Position numbers and translations under genes: made by a program. This document shows, piece by piece, positions 19,779 through 25,989 of a DNA stretch of 64,000 nucleotides. Below the pieces are notes generated by a model, which did no database searches, had not been told where the DNA came from, and saw only the letters and a program-made list of their open reading frames with translations. The DNA comes from Synoicihabitans lomoniglobus (GTDB lineage Bacteria > Verrucomicrobiota > Verrucomicrobiia > Opitutales > Opitutaceae). Every line of letters starts with the position of its first letter. Position 1 is the first letter of the stretch. The stretch covers positions 4,769,501-4,833,500 of the forward strand of contig NZ_CP119075.1 in the NCBI RefSeq assembly GCF_029023725.1, given 5' to 3'.

Positions 19779-19815
19779 ATTGTTATCCTTCATATAAACG
19801 ATAGACAGCATCTAT
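19779..19815. promoter_or_regulatory. OxyR operator in the katG-oxyR intergenic region
   Basis: ATAGACAGCATCTAT (19801-19815) fits the OxyR half-site ATAG-N7-CTAT exactly. A degraded second half-site (ATTG-N7-TCAT, 19779-19793) lies 22 bases upstream, the spacing of the classical OxyR tetramer site. The strong half overlaps the oxyR start codon (ATG 19814-19816), suggesting autorepression as well as activation of divergent katG. Confidence 0.65.
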
Positions 19816-20749
19816 GGAAATCCATCAGCTGCGTTACTTCGTGGAAGTGGTGCGTATCGGCAACTTCACCCGGGCGGCCGAGCGTTGCCACGTGACGCAA
19901 CCCACGTTGAGCCATCAGATCAAAAAACTGGAGGACGAGCTGGGAGAACCTCTGCTGCAACGGCGCAAAAAAGGGGTGGCGCCGACCCCCTTTGGCGAGC
20001 GCTTTCTCGTCCGTGCCACGACGGTGTTGCGGGAGCTCAACGAGGCGACGGCCGAAGCGAGCGCGTTCCGCTCCGAGGTGCAAGGCGTGCTGCGACTCGG
20101 CGCGATTCCGACGGTGGCGCCCTACCTGCTACCGCCGCTGCTGCACGCGGCCCGCGAACAGTTCCCGGCCCTGCGCTTCACCGTGAGCGAAGAGCCGACG
20201 GACGTGCTGTTGCAACAAATGCGACGCGGCGATCTGGACGCGGCCCTCGTGAGCCCGCCGATGCAAGGTGCCGAAGAATGGGGCATCGCCTCACTCCTCG
20301 AAGACGAGTTGCTCGCCACCCTGCCCGAAGGCCATGTGCTCGCCGCCAGCGCGACCGTTCCGCTGGCTCGCCTGGTCGCCGAACCACTGGTGTTGATGAA
20401 GGAGGCGCACTGCCTGCGCGGTCAGGCCTTGCAACTTTGCCGCGACGCCCGACTCGAAACGAATATCGCAATCGAAAGTTCGCAGTTGGAAACCGTGCTC
20501 GCGCTCGTCGAATCTGGCCTCGGCCTCTCGCTCACTCCGCGCATGGCCATCGCCCGCGCCGCGAGCCGCCCCGTGGTGTTTCGGTCGCTGGCCCCCAATC
20601 CGGTCTACCGCTCCATCGCCCTCGTCTGGCCGCGCCAAGCCACCCGCACCCACGCCTTCGACGCCTTCCTGCAACTCGCGCAAGAGACGCTGGCTGAATC
20701 GTTGAAGGAAAGGGAACCTGAGATAGAACAGTCCAGTGTCTCATTTTGA
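19814..20749 (+). CDS. oxyR: LysR-family peroxide regulator OxyR
   Basis: 311 residues. The N-terminal winged helix-turn-helix (about 1-60; RAAERCHVTQPTLSHQIKKL) is that of LysR regulators. The effector domain carries C200 and C209 in EAHCLRGQALQLCR, matching the peroxide-sensing disulfide pair of OxyR (Cys199 and Cys208 in E. coli) in spacing and context. Location opposite katG and the OxyR-type operator overlapping its start support the call. Its 3' end is followed by a toxin-antitoxin cassette and then by a second, diverged copy of the last codons (21348-21443). Confidence 0.92.
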   Translation: MEIHQLRYFVEVVRIGNFTRAAERCHVTQPTLSHQIKKLEDELGEPLLQRRKKGVAPTPFGERFLVRATTVLRELNEATAEASAFRSEVQGVLRLGAIPTVAPYLLPPLLHAAREQFPALRFTVSEEPTDVLLQQMRRGDLDAALVSPPMQGAEEWGIASLLEDELLATLPEGHVLAASATVPLARLVAEPLVLMKEAHCLRGQALQLCRDARLETNIAIESSQLETVLALVESGLGLSLTPRMAIARAASRPVVFRSLAPNPVYRSIALVWPRQATRTHAFDAFLQLAQETLAESLKEREPEIEQSSVSF

Positions 20750-20794
20750 ACTTTTGCTGTTCTACATTTTGTGAATTTTGACGATTTTCATCCC

Positions 20795-21025
20795 ATGAAA
20801 ACCATCACCGTTCGCGAGATGAAGGCTCACTGGTCGACGATCGAATCGCAGGTGCGTGACGGGGAAACGTTTGAGGTCGTGAACCGAGGAAAACCTACCG
20901 TTCACATCGGTCCGGCCACGCCCCGACGTATCTTAAAGTGGGACGATCATTTGGCCAGTGCCGTCCCGGTCTCGGGTCGCAGCGTGGCAACCACCATCGA
21001 GGCCGACCGCGAGGGACGCTGGTAG
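20795..21025 (+). CDS. Phd/YefM-type antitoxin
   Basis: 76 residues from ATG 20795 (MKTITVREMKAHWSTIESQV); an upstream in-frame GTG at 20771 is less likely. The opening matches the Phd/YefM antitoxin fold: a beta strand, VREMKAHW helix, then the charged VRDGETFEVVNRGKPTVHIGP strand pair. The C-terminal tail (residues about 55-76) would wrap the toxin. Four bases separate it from a vapC-type toxin gene that is internally deleted, so the antitoxin now appears to be an orphan. It lies 45 bases downstream of oxyR, in the same direction. Confidence 0.8.
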   Translation: MKTITVREMKAHWSTIESQVRDGETFEVVNRGKPTVHIGPATPRRILKWDDHLASAVPVSGRSVATTIEADREGRW

Positions 21026-21029
21026 CGCC

Positions 21030-21292
21030 ATGATTTACCTCGATACCAGCGCCTTCCTTAAGCTCTACGTGTTGGAGTCGGACTCGGCATCCGTTCAGCA
21101 CTGCATCGAAGCGAGCTCATGGATATCTTCCGGAGACTCTGCGAGCACACGCCGAAACGGGGATGCCGCACGATGGATATTTTGCACGTGGCTTATGTCC
21201 GACTCTACCGCGTCGATGCTTTTGTGAGTTTTGATAAACGCCAAAAGCAGCTGGCTTCGGCGGCAGGGCTTTCGGTGGTGGAGCTCGGGTAG
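21030..21292 (+). pseudogene. Internally deleted vapC (PIN-domain toxin)
   Basis: The first 30 codons read MIYLDTSAFLKLYVLESDSA..., the N-terminal PIN-domain strand with its first catalytic Asp (D5). From about 21120 the frame loses resemblance, but another phase gives the toxin's natural ending: MDILHVAYVRLYRVDAFVSF then DKRQKQLASAAGLSVVELG and TAG at 21290-21292. Roughly 50-60 central residues are missing and the phase is shifted, so the ribonuclease is dead. Both remaining ends are well preserved, suggesting a recent deletion. Confidence 0.8.
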
Positions 21293-21347
21293 CGAAATCG
21301 CCACTACCTACACGTAGACGAAGCCGTGGCCACGGGATAGCGCGCGG

Positions 21348-21443
21348 GTGTGGCCGCGCCAGGCCACCCGCCCCCACACCTTCGACGCCTTCCTGCAACT
21401 CGCACAGGAAACGCTCGGGACCGAGCAATCCGAACCAAGCTGA
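21348..21443 (+). pseudogene. Second, diverged copy of the oxyR 3' end
   Basis: Encodes VWPRQATRPHTFDAFLQLAQ-ETL then a different tail and TGA. It aligns with oxyR at 20624-20692; over 23 codons there are 8 base differences, 6 of them synonymous, so 21 of 23 residues are kept. It starts abruptly and has the same orientation as oxyR, leaving the phd/vapC cassette between the two. Confidence 0.8.
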
Positions 21444-21692
21444 CTTTAGGCTCGGCAGTTTCAAGGATCAGTTTGAAGGAAGAGATGATATAAGATCCTG
21501 AAAGCATTAGGCGCTCGACTTTGGTCCGATAAATGCTCTACCCTAAGCCGGTTCACTGTCGGACTGGCCTCCGCAATAGGATAAATTCTACCCGATCAGT
21601 ATGAAGGCCAGCTTCCCGTCAGTTCATTCTTCTTTTTCCAGTGTAACTATACGGAGCCTCAACCGTGGCACTCATTATCACCGGAGCGCGTC
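21444..21692. other. Gene-free gap before the lipoprotein
   Basis: 249 bases of lower GC than the flanks; it presumably holds the lipoprotein promoter. No clear hairpin or operator is seen. Confidence 0.4.
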
Positions 21693-24290
21693 ATGAGCCT
21701 ACGGTTCTTGCTTTCCCTCGGGGCCAGTCTACTGGCTGGCACAGGCTGCACTTCAACGACACCACATAACGCTTCACGCGTAGGCAATGTGGCCGACGAG
21801 GTGAGCAATGGAATCGGATACTCTAGGCCACGAATCAACAGTATCGGGCTCCAGAGCATCATAACATTCGAGAGATCGACTTCCTCGAATCCCAGTAGCA
21901 TTCTAATACCGATTGAGGGTCTCCAACTGCGCGATCAGCATTCGAAGATAAGTAATCTAGCGGTGCAGGTGGTGGGCACGGTTCCGGCGGTTCCCGGTTT
22001 AGACTATGAACTTGTTTGGCCGGATGAAGATCTTGGAGCGGCTACTTCAGTTACTTCCGAGCTGGTCTACGTCCAACTGAACCCGGTTTACGTCGAAAAA
22101 CTGCAAGCCCATGACCGCTTGCGTATAATCGCGGCCGTCCATCGCGGAAAATCCCTGACCTCAGGTGGGATAACTGGTCAACGGACTCTACCAGCAACCA
22201 CGGCCATTGCTCATCGCGAATTCATCCTTTATGACATCGAAACCTATCGCCGAGAAGTTATCGCGTCACGAGTGCCCGCCCACGATATTCAAGCCTTTCC
22301 TTTGCCCGAAAAGGAAGTGGAGTATCTTTTCGGACCTCTCGTAAGACGCAGCTATTACGTGATTCGCCTCACCTTGCGAAACACCAGCGGAACCGACAAA
22401 CTCGTAAACTCCGGTCTCATTAGTGCGACAGGCCGCGCCTTGGTTGTGCCATTGGACAAATCCCAGCCAACTTTCACTGTGCCGGTAACGCTTTCGCCGC
22501 AGGGGCCGGTCCAAGTCTACACCATTCTCGACGATCAAACACCCTGGCGCACCCGGCCGTGGGTTTTTCGTGGCTTGGAATTCATCGGCGCCCTCGGCGC
22601 TGCTGCCGTGACCTCATTCCCCAACTCATCCACCGATCTCGTGAAGGGCACTGCGCTTTTGACAGGTGTTTTCGTTCCCGAGATGAAGAAGCTCTGGCCC
22701 GACGATTGGGCAGGCTTCAAGAAAAATGTGGTCACGTTCTCCATGCCGGAGCTGACGAAAATCCCGGGCCAGTCGACGACTTCGCCTATGTATCTCTTCT
22801 TCCCCAAGCGGGAACTGGAGTTGTTTGTCTCTGATCAGGCATTGTATGAGAGCCCTGTTTTGTTCGCCGTTCAGGACTATCTGCCAGTGCGCACTAAGGC
22901 GGACAATGCCAAGCCAAAGGTGAGAATCGTCAGCATCGGTTTTGATAGTCTTGACGTCCCCTTTGAGAACACATTGGCCCCAGCTAAAATCAGCCTTGCT
23001 GGCCGGATCGCTTCCGCCAACGAAGAGGTTGAGGTTCGGATCGACGAGCTTACCCGAATCAAAAACCGGCTCGAGGCTGCTTCGGCATCGGGTGAAGCGG
23101 CCTTAGTCATCGGCCAAGTCAGCAAACGGCAGCTGGTCGAGTTCCAAGAAATGGCGAAGAAAGCACTTGCAATAGTCAATATTGAATCGGCCACAGCCGA
23201 CTCCAACGTTTCGTCGGGAGACGTAGCGGGTGGGGAGTCAACTTTCGTCAAGGATACCGAACTATCTGAGGCGCTGGAGGGTTTGTTAGTCGTGGCAAAT
23301 GGCCTTATAGGGTTCTACGAATTGAAAGGAGAACTTTATGAGACGACGTTGACGGAATCAGGGAACGCGTCGTTCAGCTTGTTGGGCCTTGAGAAACTGA
23401 AAATTGGCGCTCTCCGGGATGCCACGACGGGTGTGCTCACGTATTCGGACTCCCAGTCTGGCGAGGAAATGCTTCGAACGATCAAGGAACGAATCGAGGC
23501 ATCAGAGGCGCTGGTGAAATTCATCGCCGTAGCCGCGAAGCTCCTGGCTGAAAATTCACTCGTCGCCGCTTTAGGAGCAATTGCCCAACCAGCCGAGGGG
23601 ATGGAGCCAATGGACCAAAGACCGCGCAGCCGAGTTATCGGCGTTTTTGCGACATTGAAACAGGCGCGGTCCGTGCCCGTGTTGCCGAATTTTGACCGCG
23701 ATAACTACCCTCAACTGAGAAGCAATCTGAACACGCTGTTGGGTGATTCACTCACCCCTCCGACTATCGTAGACCAACCCGTTGGTGTCACTGTCACGTC
23801 CGGAAACACAGCAACCTTCACGGTGACGGCAAAGGGCAATCCAGAGCCTGACTATACTTGGTTCCGCAACGGCCAACAACTTGCCGGAGAGGTTGGATCC
23901 GTGCTTTCAATTCGCAACTGTGATTTGAGTCTCAATGGAACAAACTACCAAGTCTTCCTAAGCAACTCTCGCGGATCCCTATACAGCGATCCGTTCATCC
24001 TTTCGGTAACGCAGAAACCAGTAATCAGTCCGAGCGGTTTGACGGCTTCGGCGACAAGCGTAAGGGCAGGGACCAGCGTAAGTTTTTCAATTGAGGTCAC
24101 TGGATCTGAAATAATGAGCTACCGCTGGTTTCACAATGGGAAGGCGCTTCCAAGCGAAAGTGGCCAAACACTCAATTTAACCGACGTAGGTGCCGCCCAT
24201 GCCGGGAACTATTCCGTTCAAATCCACAACGTTTATGGTGATGCCTTGAGCAAGGCCGTTGCCCTTACCGTAGTTCCCTTCTCCAAGTAA
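21693..24290 (+). CDS. Large probable lipoprotein with two C-terminal Ig-like domains
   Basis: 865 residues. MSLRFLLSLGASLLAGTGC gives an N-terminal hydrophobic signal ending at a cysteine, so lipid anchoring is likely although the box is not ideal. The body (about 30-690) is not a family I recognise; it has long beta-rich stretches and a helical segment about residues 440-630 (NEEVEVRIDELTRIKNRLEA; EEMLRTIKERIEASEALVKF). The C-terminus carries two immunoglobulin-like domains: TIVDQPVGVTVTSGNTATF to about 775, and VRAGTSVSFSIEVTGSEIMS to the end, each with the Trp core (YTWFRNG, YRWFHNG). Base composition is visibly less GC-rich than neighbouring genes, and it lies between toxin-antitoxin modules, which suggests horizontal acquisition. 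Function unknown. Confidence 0.7.
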   Translation: MSLRFLLSLGASLLAGTGCTSTTPHNASRVGNVADEVSNGIGYSRPRINSIGLQSIITFERSTSSNPSSILIPIEGLQLRDQHSKISNLAVQVVGTVPAVPGLDYELVWPDEDLGAATSVTSELVYVQLNPVYVEKLQAHDRLRIIAAVHRGKSLTSGGITGQRTLPATTAIAHREFILYDIETYRREVIASRVPAHDIQAFPLPEKEVEYLFGPLVRRSYYVIRLTLRNTSGTDKLVNSGLISATGRALVVPLDKSQPTFTVPVTLSPQGPVQVYTILDDQTPWRTRPWVFRGLEFIGALGAAAVTSFPNSSTDLVKGTALLTGVFVPEMKKLWPDDWAGFKKNVVTFSMPELTKIPGQSTTSPMYLFFPKRELELFVSDQALYESPVLFAVQDYLPVRTKADNAKPKVRIVSIGFDSLDVPFENTLAPAKISLAGRIASANEEVEVRIDELTRIKNRLEAASASGEAALVIGQVSKRQLVEFQEMAKKALAIVNIESATADSNVSSGDVAGGESTFVKDTELSEALEGLLVVANGLIGFYELKGELYETTLTESGNASFSLLGLEKLKIGALRDATTGVLTYSDSQSGEEMLRTIKERIEASEALVKFIAVAAKLLAENSLVAALGAIAQPAEGMEPMDQRPRSRVIGVFATLKQARSVPVLPNFDRDNYPQLRSNLNTLLGDSLTPPTIVDQPVGVTVTSGNTATFTVTAKGNPEPDYTWFRNGQQLAGEVGSVLSIRNCDLSLNGTNYQVFLSNSRGSLYSDPFILSVTQKPVISPSGLTASATSVRAGTSVSFSIEVTGSEIMSYRWFHNGKALPSESGQTLNLTDVGAAHAGNYSVQIHNVYGDALSKAVALTVVPFSK

Positions 24291-24526
24291 CTACTAATCC
24301 GGACGGTTCAATTTCCCGTAACCTGTTTCCGGCCAAGCTCTACCTCGTGTCGACGCCGCAAAGAGAATGCAAGACAGTTGGCGGAGACCACGGAGGCTCT
24401 CTCGCGCCTAGACCAAAAAACCACTAAGCTGGACCCATTTTCCGGCCTTTGGCGGCGGAGCGTATCCGGCTTTGGGATGAGTAACGAGGCGAGCAATCTG
24501 TTCGGCCGACAGTGAGACCCGTTGAC

Positions 24527-24561
24527 TTTTATACGTATAGCTTAATTCTACACGTATAAAA
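24527..24561. promoter_or_regulatory. Inverted-repeat operator/promoter of the 24.5-kb toxin-antitoxin operon
   Basis: TTTTATACGTATAG (24527-24540) and CTACACGTATAAAA (24548-24561) are inverted with 13 of 14 matches around CTTAATT. A TTGACT at 24522-24527 could be the -35 box. The position, just ahead of the antitoxin, fits autoregulation by the toxin-antitoxin complex. Confidence 0.55.
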
Positions 24562-24573
24562 ACGAAACTCACG

Positions 24574-24801
24574 TTGTCCGTAGATGAAGCCGTGGTTGCA
24601 AGGGCCAAGCGGATCGCGCGGGAGCGCAAGGTGCCGCTTTCCCAATTGGTCGAAGATCATTTCGCGGCAGTCGCTTCGCCCTCGTCTTTGCCAGGAGGTG
24701 ACGCGTTCGTGTGTCGGTGGAAAGGGGTGGCCAAAACTACCGAAGGAGTCGGCGGCACCGATGATCGGTTGGACGCCATCCGGGCCAAGCACGTGCGGTG
24801 A
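24574..24801 (+). CDS. Antitoxin (DUF6364-like), partner of the downstream PIN toxin
   Basis: 75 residues from the TTG at 24574 (LSVDEAVVARAKRIARERKV). The chain forms a ribbon-helix-helix-like N-terminus, SVDEAVVARAKRIARERKVPLSQLVEDHF, and an extended, Trp-containing tail (CRWKGVAKTTEG) suited to toxin binding. Antitoxins of this type usually begin MKTKLTLS; here the six codons before TTG read ATA AAA ACG AAA CTC ACG, so the normal start would be an ATA at 24556. Either TTG is used or the ATG has mutated. The stop overlaps the toxin's GTG start by four bases (GTGA). Confidence 0.7.
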   Translation: MSVDEAVVARAKRIARERKVPLSQLVEDHFAAVASPSSLPGGDAFVCRWKGVAKTTEGVGGTDDRLDAIRAKHVR

Positions 24802-25208
24802 AAATCGTAATCGATACCGACGTCTGGCTGGACGTGTTGCTGGATCGGCCGAGCTTAGCGGAGGCCAGTGGTGCCGTGCTCGCCTGGGCGGCGGATGGAC
24901 CGGGGCGCGGCGTCGTGGCCTGGCACTCAGTCGCGACGCTCGACTATTTCTTGTCCCGCTCGATGCCGACGAAGGCGCACCGGGAATTTCTGCGTGATCT
25001 CGCCAACGGGTTTCATGTCTCCGGCGGCGATGAGCGGGATCTTCGTCGGGCGCTGGGCTGGAGGATGGCCGACTTTGAAGACGCCATGGTCGCGGTCGTG
25101 GCGGAAAATGTCGGTGCCGATTGGATCGTGACTCGCAACGTGAAGAACTTTCGCGGCTCACCGGTAAAGGCGATTTCGCCGGAGGATTGGGGTCGACGCC
25201 GGAAGTAG
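24798..25208 (+). CDS. PIN-domain toxin (VapC-like ribonuclease)
   Basis: 136 residues, GTG start overlapping the antitoxin stop. MKIVIDTDVWLDVLLDRPSL supplies the first PIN strand with catalytic Asp residues; the central acidic site is around LDYFLSRSMPTKAHREFL, and the C-terminal part has MADFEDAMVAVVAENVGADW followed by IVTRNVKNFRGSPVKAISPEDW, a typical PIN ending. Length and motif order are complete, unlike the vapC remnant at 21030. Predicted to cleave RNA when freed from its antitoxin. Confidence 0.85.
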   Translation: MKIVIDTDVWLDVLLDRPSLAEASGAVLAWAADGPGRGVVAWHSVATLDYFLSRSMPTKAHREFLRDLANGFHVSGGDERDLRRALGWRMADFEDAMVAVVAENVGADWIVTRNVKNFRGSPVKAISPEDWGRRRK

Positions 25209-25290
25209 CGGCACGGCGGTTCGGAGGAGCGCCTGCGAGCAGGCGGCTTAGCAGAATTTCCAATCACTCGTGGGGCGTGATGAGGCAGTG

Positions 25291-25316
25291 GCGGACCGGG
25301 TGGAACCGGTCCCTCC
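25291..25316 (+). repeat. Short hairpin repeat, family 1, copy C
   Basis: GCGGACCGGGTGGAA followed by CCGGTCCCTCC: perfect stem GGACCGG / CCGGTCC around loop GTGGAA. Compared with copy A the stem triplets GAC/GTC are replaced by CGG/CCG, keeping the pairing. It lies 6 bases from the topB 3'-end copy. Confidence 0.65.
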
Positions 25317-25321
25317 CTTGG

Positions 25322-25361
25322 TCACCCGCTGAAGTCGAATTTTACTTCACCGACTATGATC
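25322..25361 (-). pseudogene. Second, diverged copy of the topB 3' end
   Basis: On the minus strand it reads LIIVGEVKFDFSG then TGA, against KIIAGEVKFDFSG and TGA at the end of topB (25990-26029). Four codons differ synonymously (for example GTG/GTA, AAG/AAA). It has the same orientation as topB and leaves the parDE cassette between the two copies. Confidence 0.8.
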
Positions 25362-25390
25362 AGCAGTGCGGCTGTCGTCCCCCCCCAGGT

Positions 25391-25681
25391 TCAATCACGT
25401 TTATTGCCCGCGTCGGGATGGCGAGCGGCGTGCAGGATACTCAAAAACTGCACGGTGTCCGCTACGATGCGGTAGCGAATTACAAACGGGAATCGTTCCA
25501 ATTGGAGACGACGGATTCCGGCCTGCCGTTGGGGCCAACGGAGCGGCGCAGCCATGATCAATTCAACCGTTGTCTCCGCCGTGGTGAGGAACTCGTGTCC
25601 GAGATTGGAACGTTGGGCCTCATAATAGCGGGCGGCAGAAATCAGATCGGTCTCAAACTCAGGATGAAACCTTCGGTTCAT
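25391..25681 (-). CDS. RelE/ParE-family toxin
   Basis: 96 residues. MNRRFHPEFETDLISAARYY begins the ParE fold: a strand followed by two antiparallel helices (EAQRSNLGHEFLTTAETTVE), then the beta sheet with GIRRLQLERFPFVIRYRIVA and the closing FLSILHAARHPD, the standard RelE/ParE ending. ParE members poison DNA gyrase, RelE members cleave mRNA; the lack of an obvious RelE catalytic set and the overall layout favour ParE. It overlaps its antitoxin by four bases and is transcribed from it. Confidence 0.85.
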   Translation of the reverse strand: MNRRFHPEFETDLISAARYYEAQRSNLGHEFLTTAETTVELIMAAPLRWPQRQAGIRRLQLERFPFVIRYRIVADTVQFLSILHAARHPDAGNKRD

Positions 25682-25896
25682 CCCAACCCGGCCCGGGCAT
25701 TCTTGAACACTTCGTCATGAGTCTTGGCAGACACCTCTCCGGAGGTGAGTTCGTGGGAGCGAGCCAAAGCCTGCATGTCCGCAAGTGCCTCGTCGTTGCC
25801 TCCCAAACTTTTCCAGAGCGCCGCAGTTACTCCGAGTCGTTCACGCTCCGAGAGGTGAAGCGCGGCTTCGGTGATTTGCTGGCTGGTCAGGACCAT
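25678..25896 (-). CDS. ParD-like addiction-module antitoxin
   Basis: 72 residues, MVLTSQQITEAALHLSERER. The pattern of a short N-terminal helix, LSERERLGVTAALWKSLGG, then an Asp/Glu-rich tail ending in ...AKTHDEVFKNARA matches the small addiction-module antitoxins coupled to ParE-like toxins. It is the first gene of the leftward operon; the stop/start overlap with the toxin indicates translational coupling. The operon fills the space between the topB gene and the duplicated topB 3' end. Confidence 0.8.
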   Translation of the reverse strand: MVLTSQQITEAALHLSERERLGVTAALWKSLGGNDEALADMQALARSHELTSGEVSAKTHDEVFKNARAGLG

Positions 25897-25989
25897 AGAA
25901 ATAGCGTGCGTTCAAGAGCGCGCTTAGTCAATTCCGAGGAGCCAGAGTGAAAGGTTGAGCCACATACCCTCGAAAGGCCCGGCGGGGTT

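Noticed and set aside
21311..21340. Fragment resembling the start of the 24.5-kb antitoxin (VDEAVATG then stop)
   Set aside because: Only about 20 bases match (CGTAGA.GAAGCCGTGG); too short to separate from chance, though it adjoins the oxyR 3'-end copy.
24408..24512. Minus-strand frame LSAEQIARLVTHPKAGYAPP ending GKWVQLSGFLV
   Set aside because: Looks somewhat protein-like and could be another gene-end remnant, but no parent gene is recognisable and no start exists.
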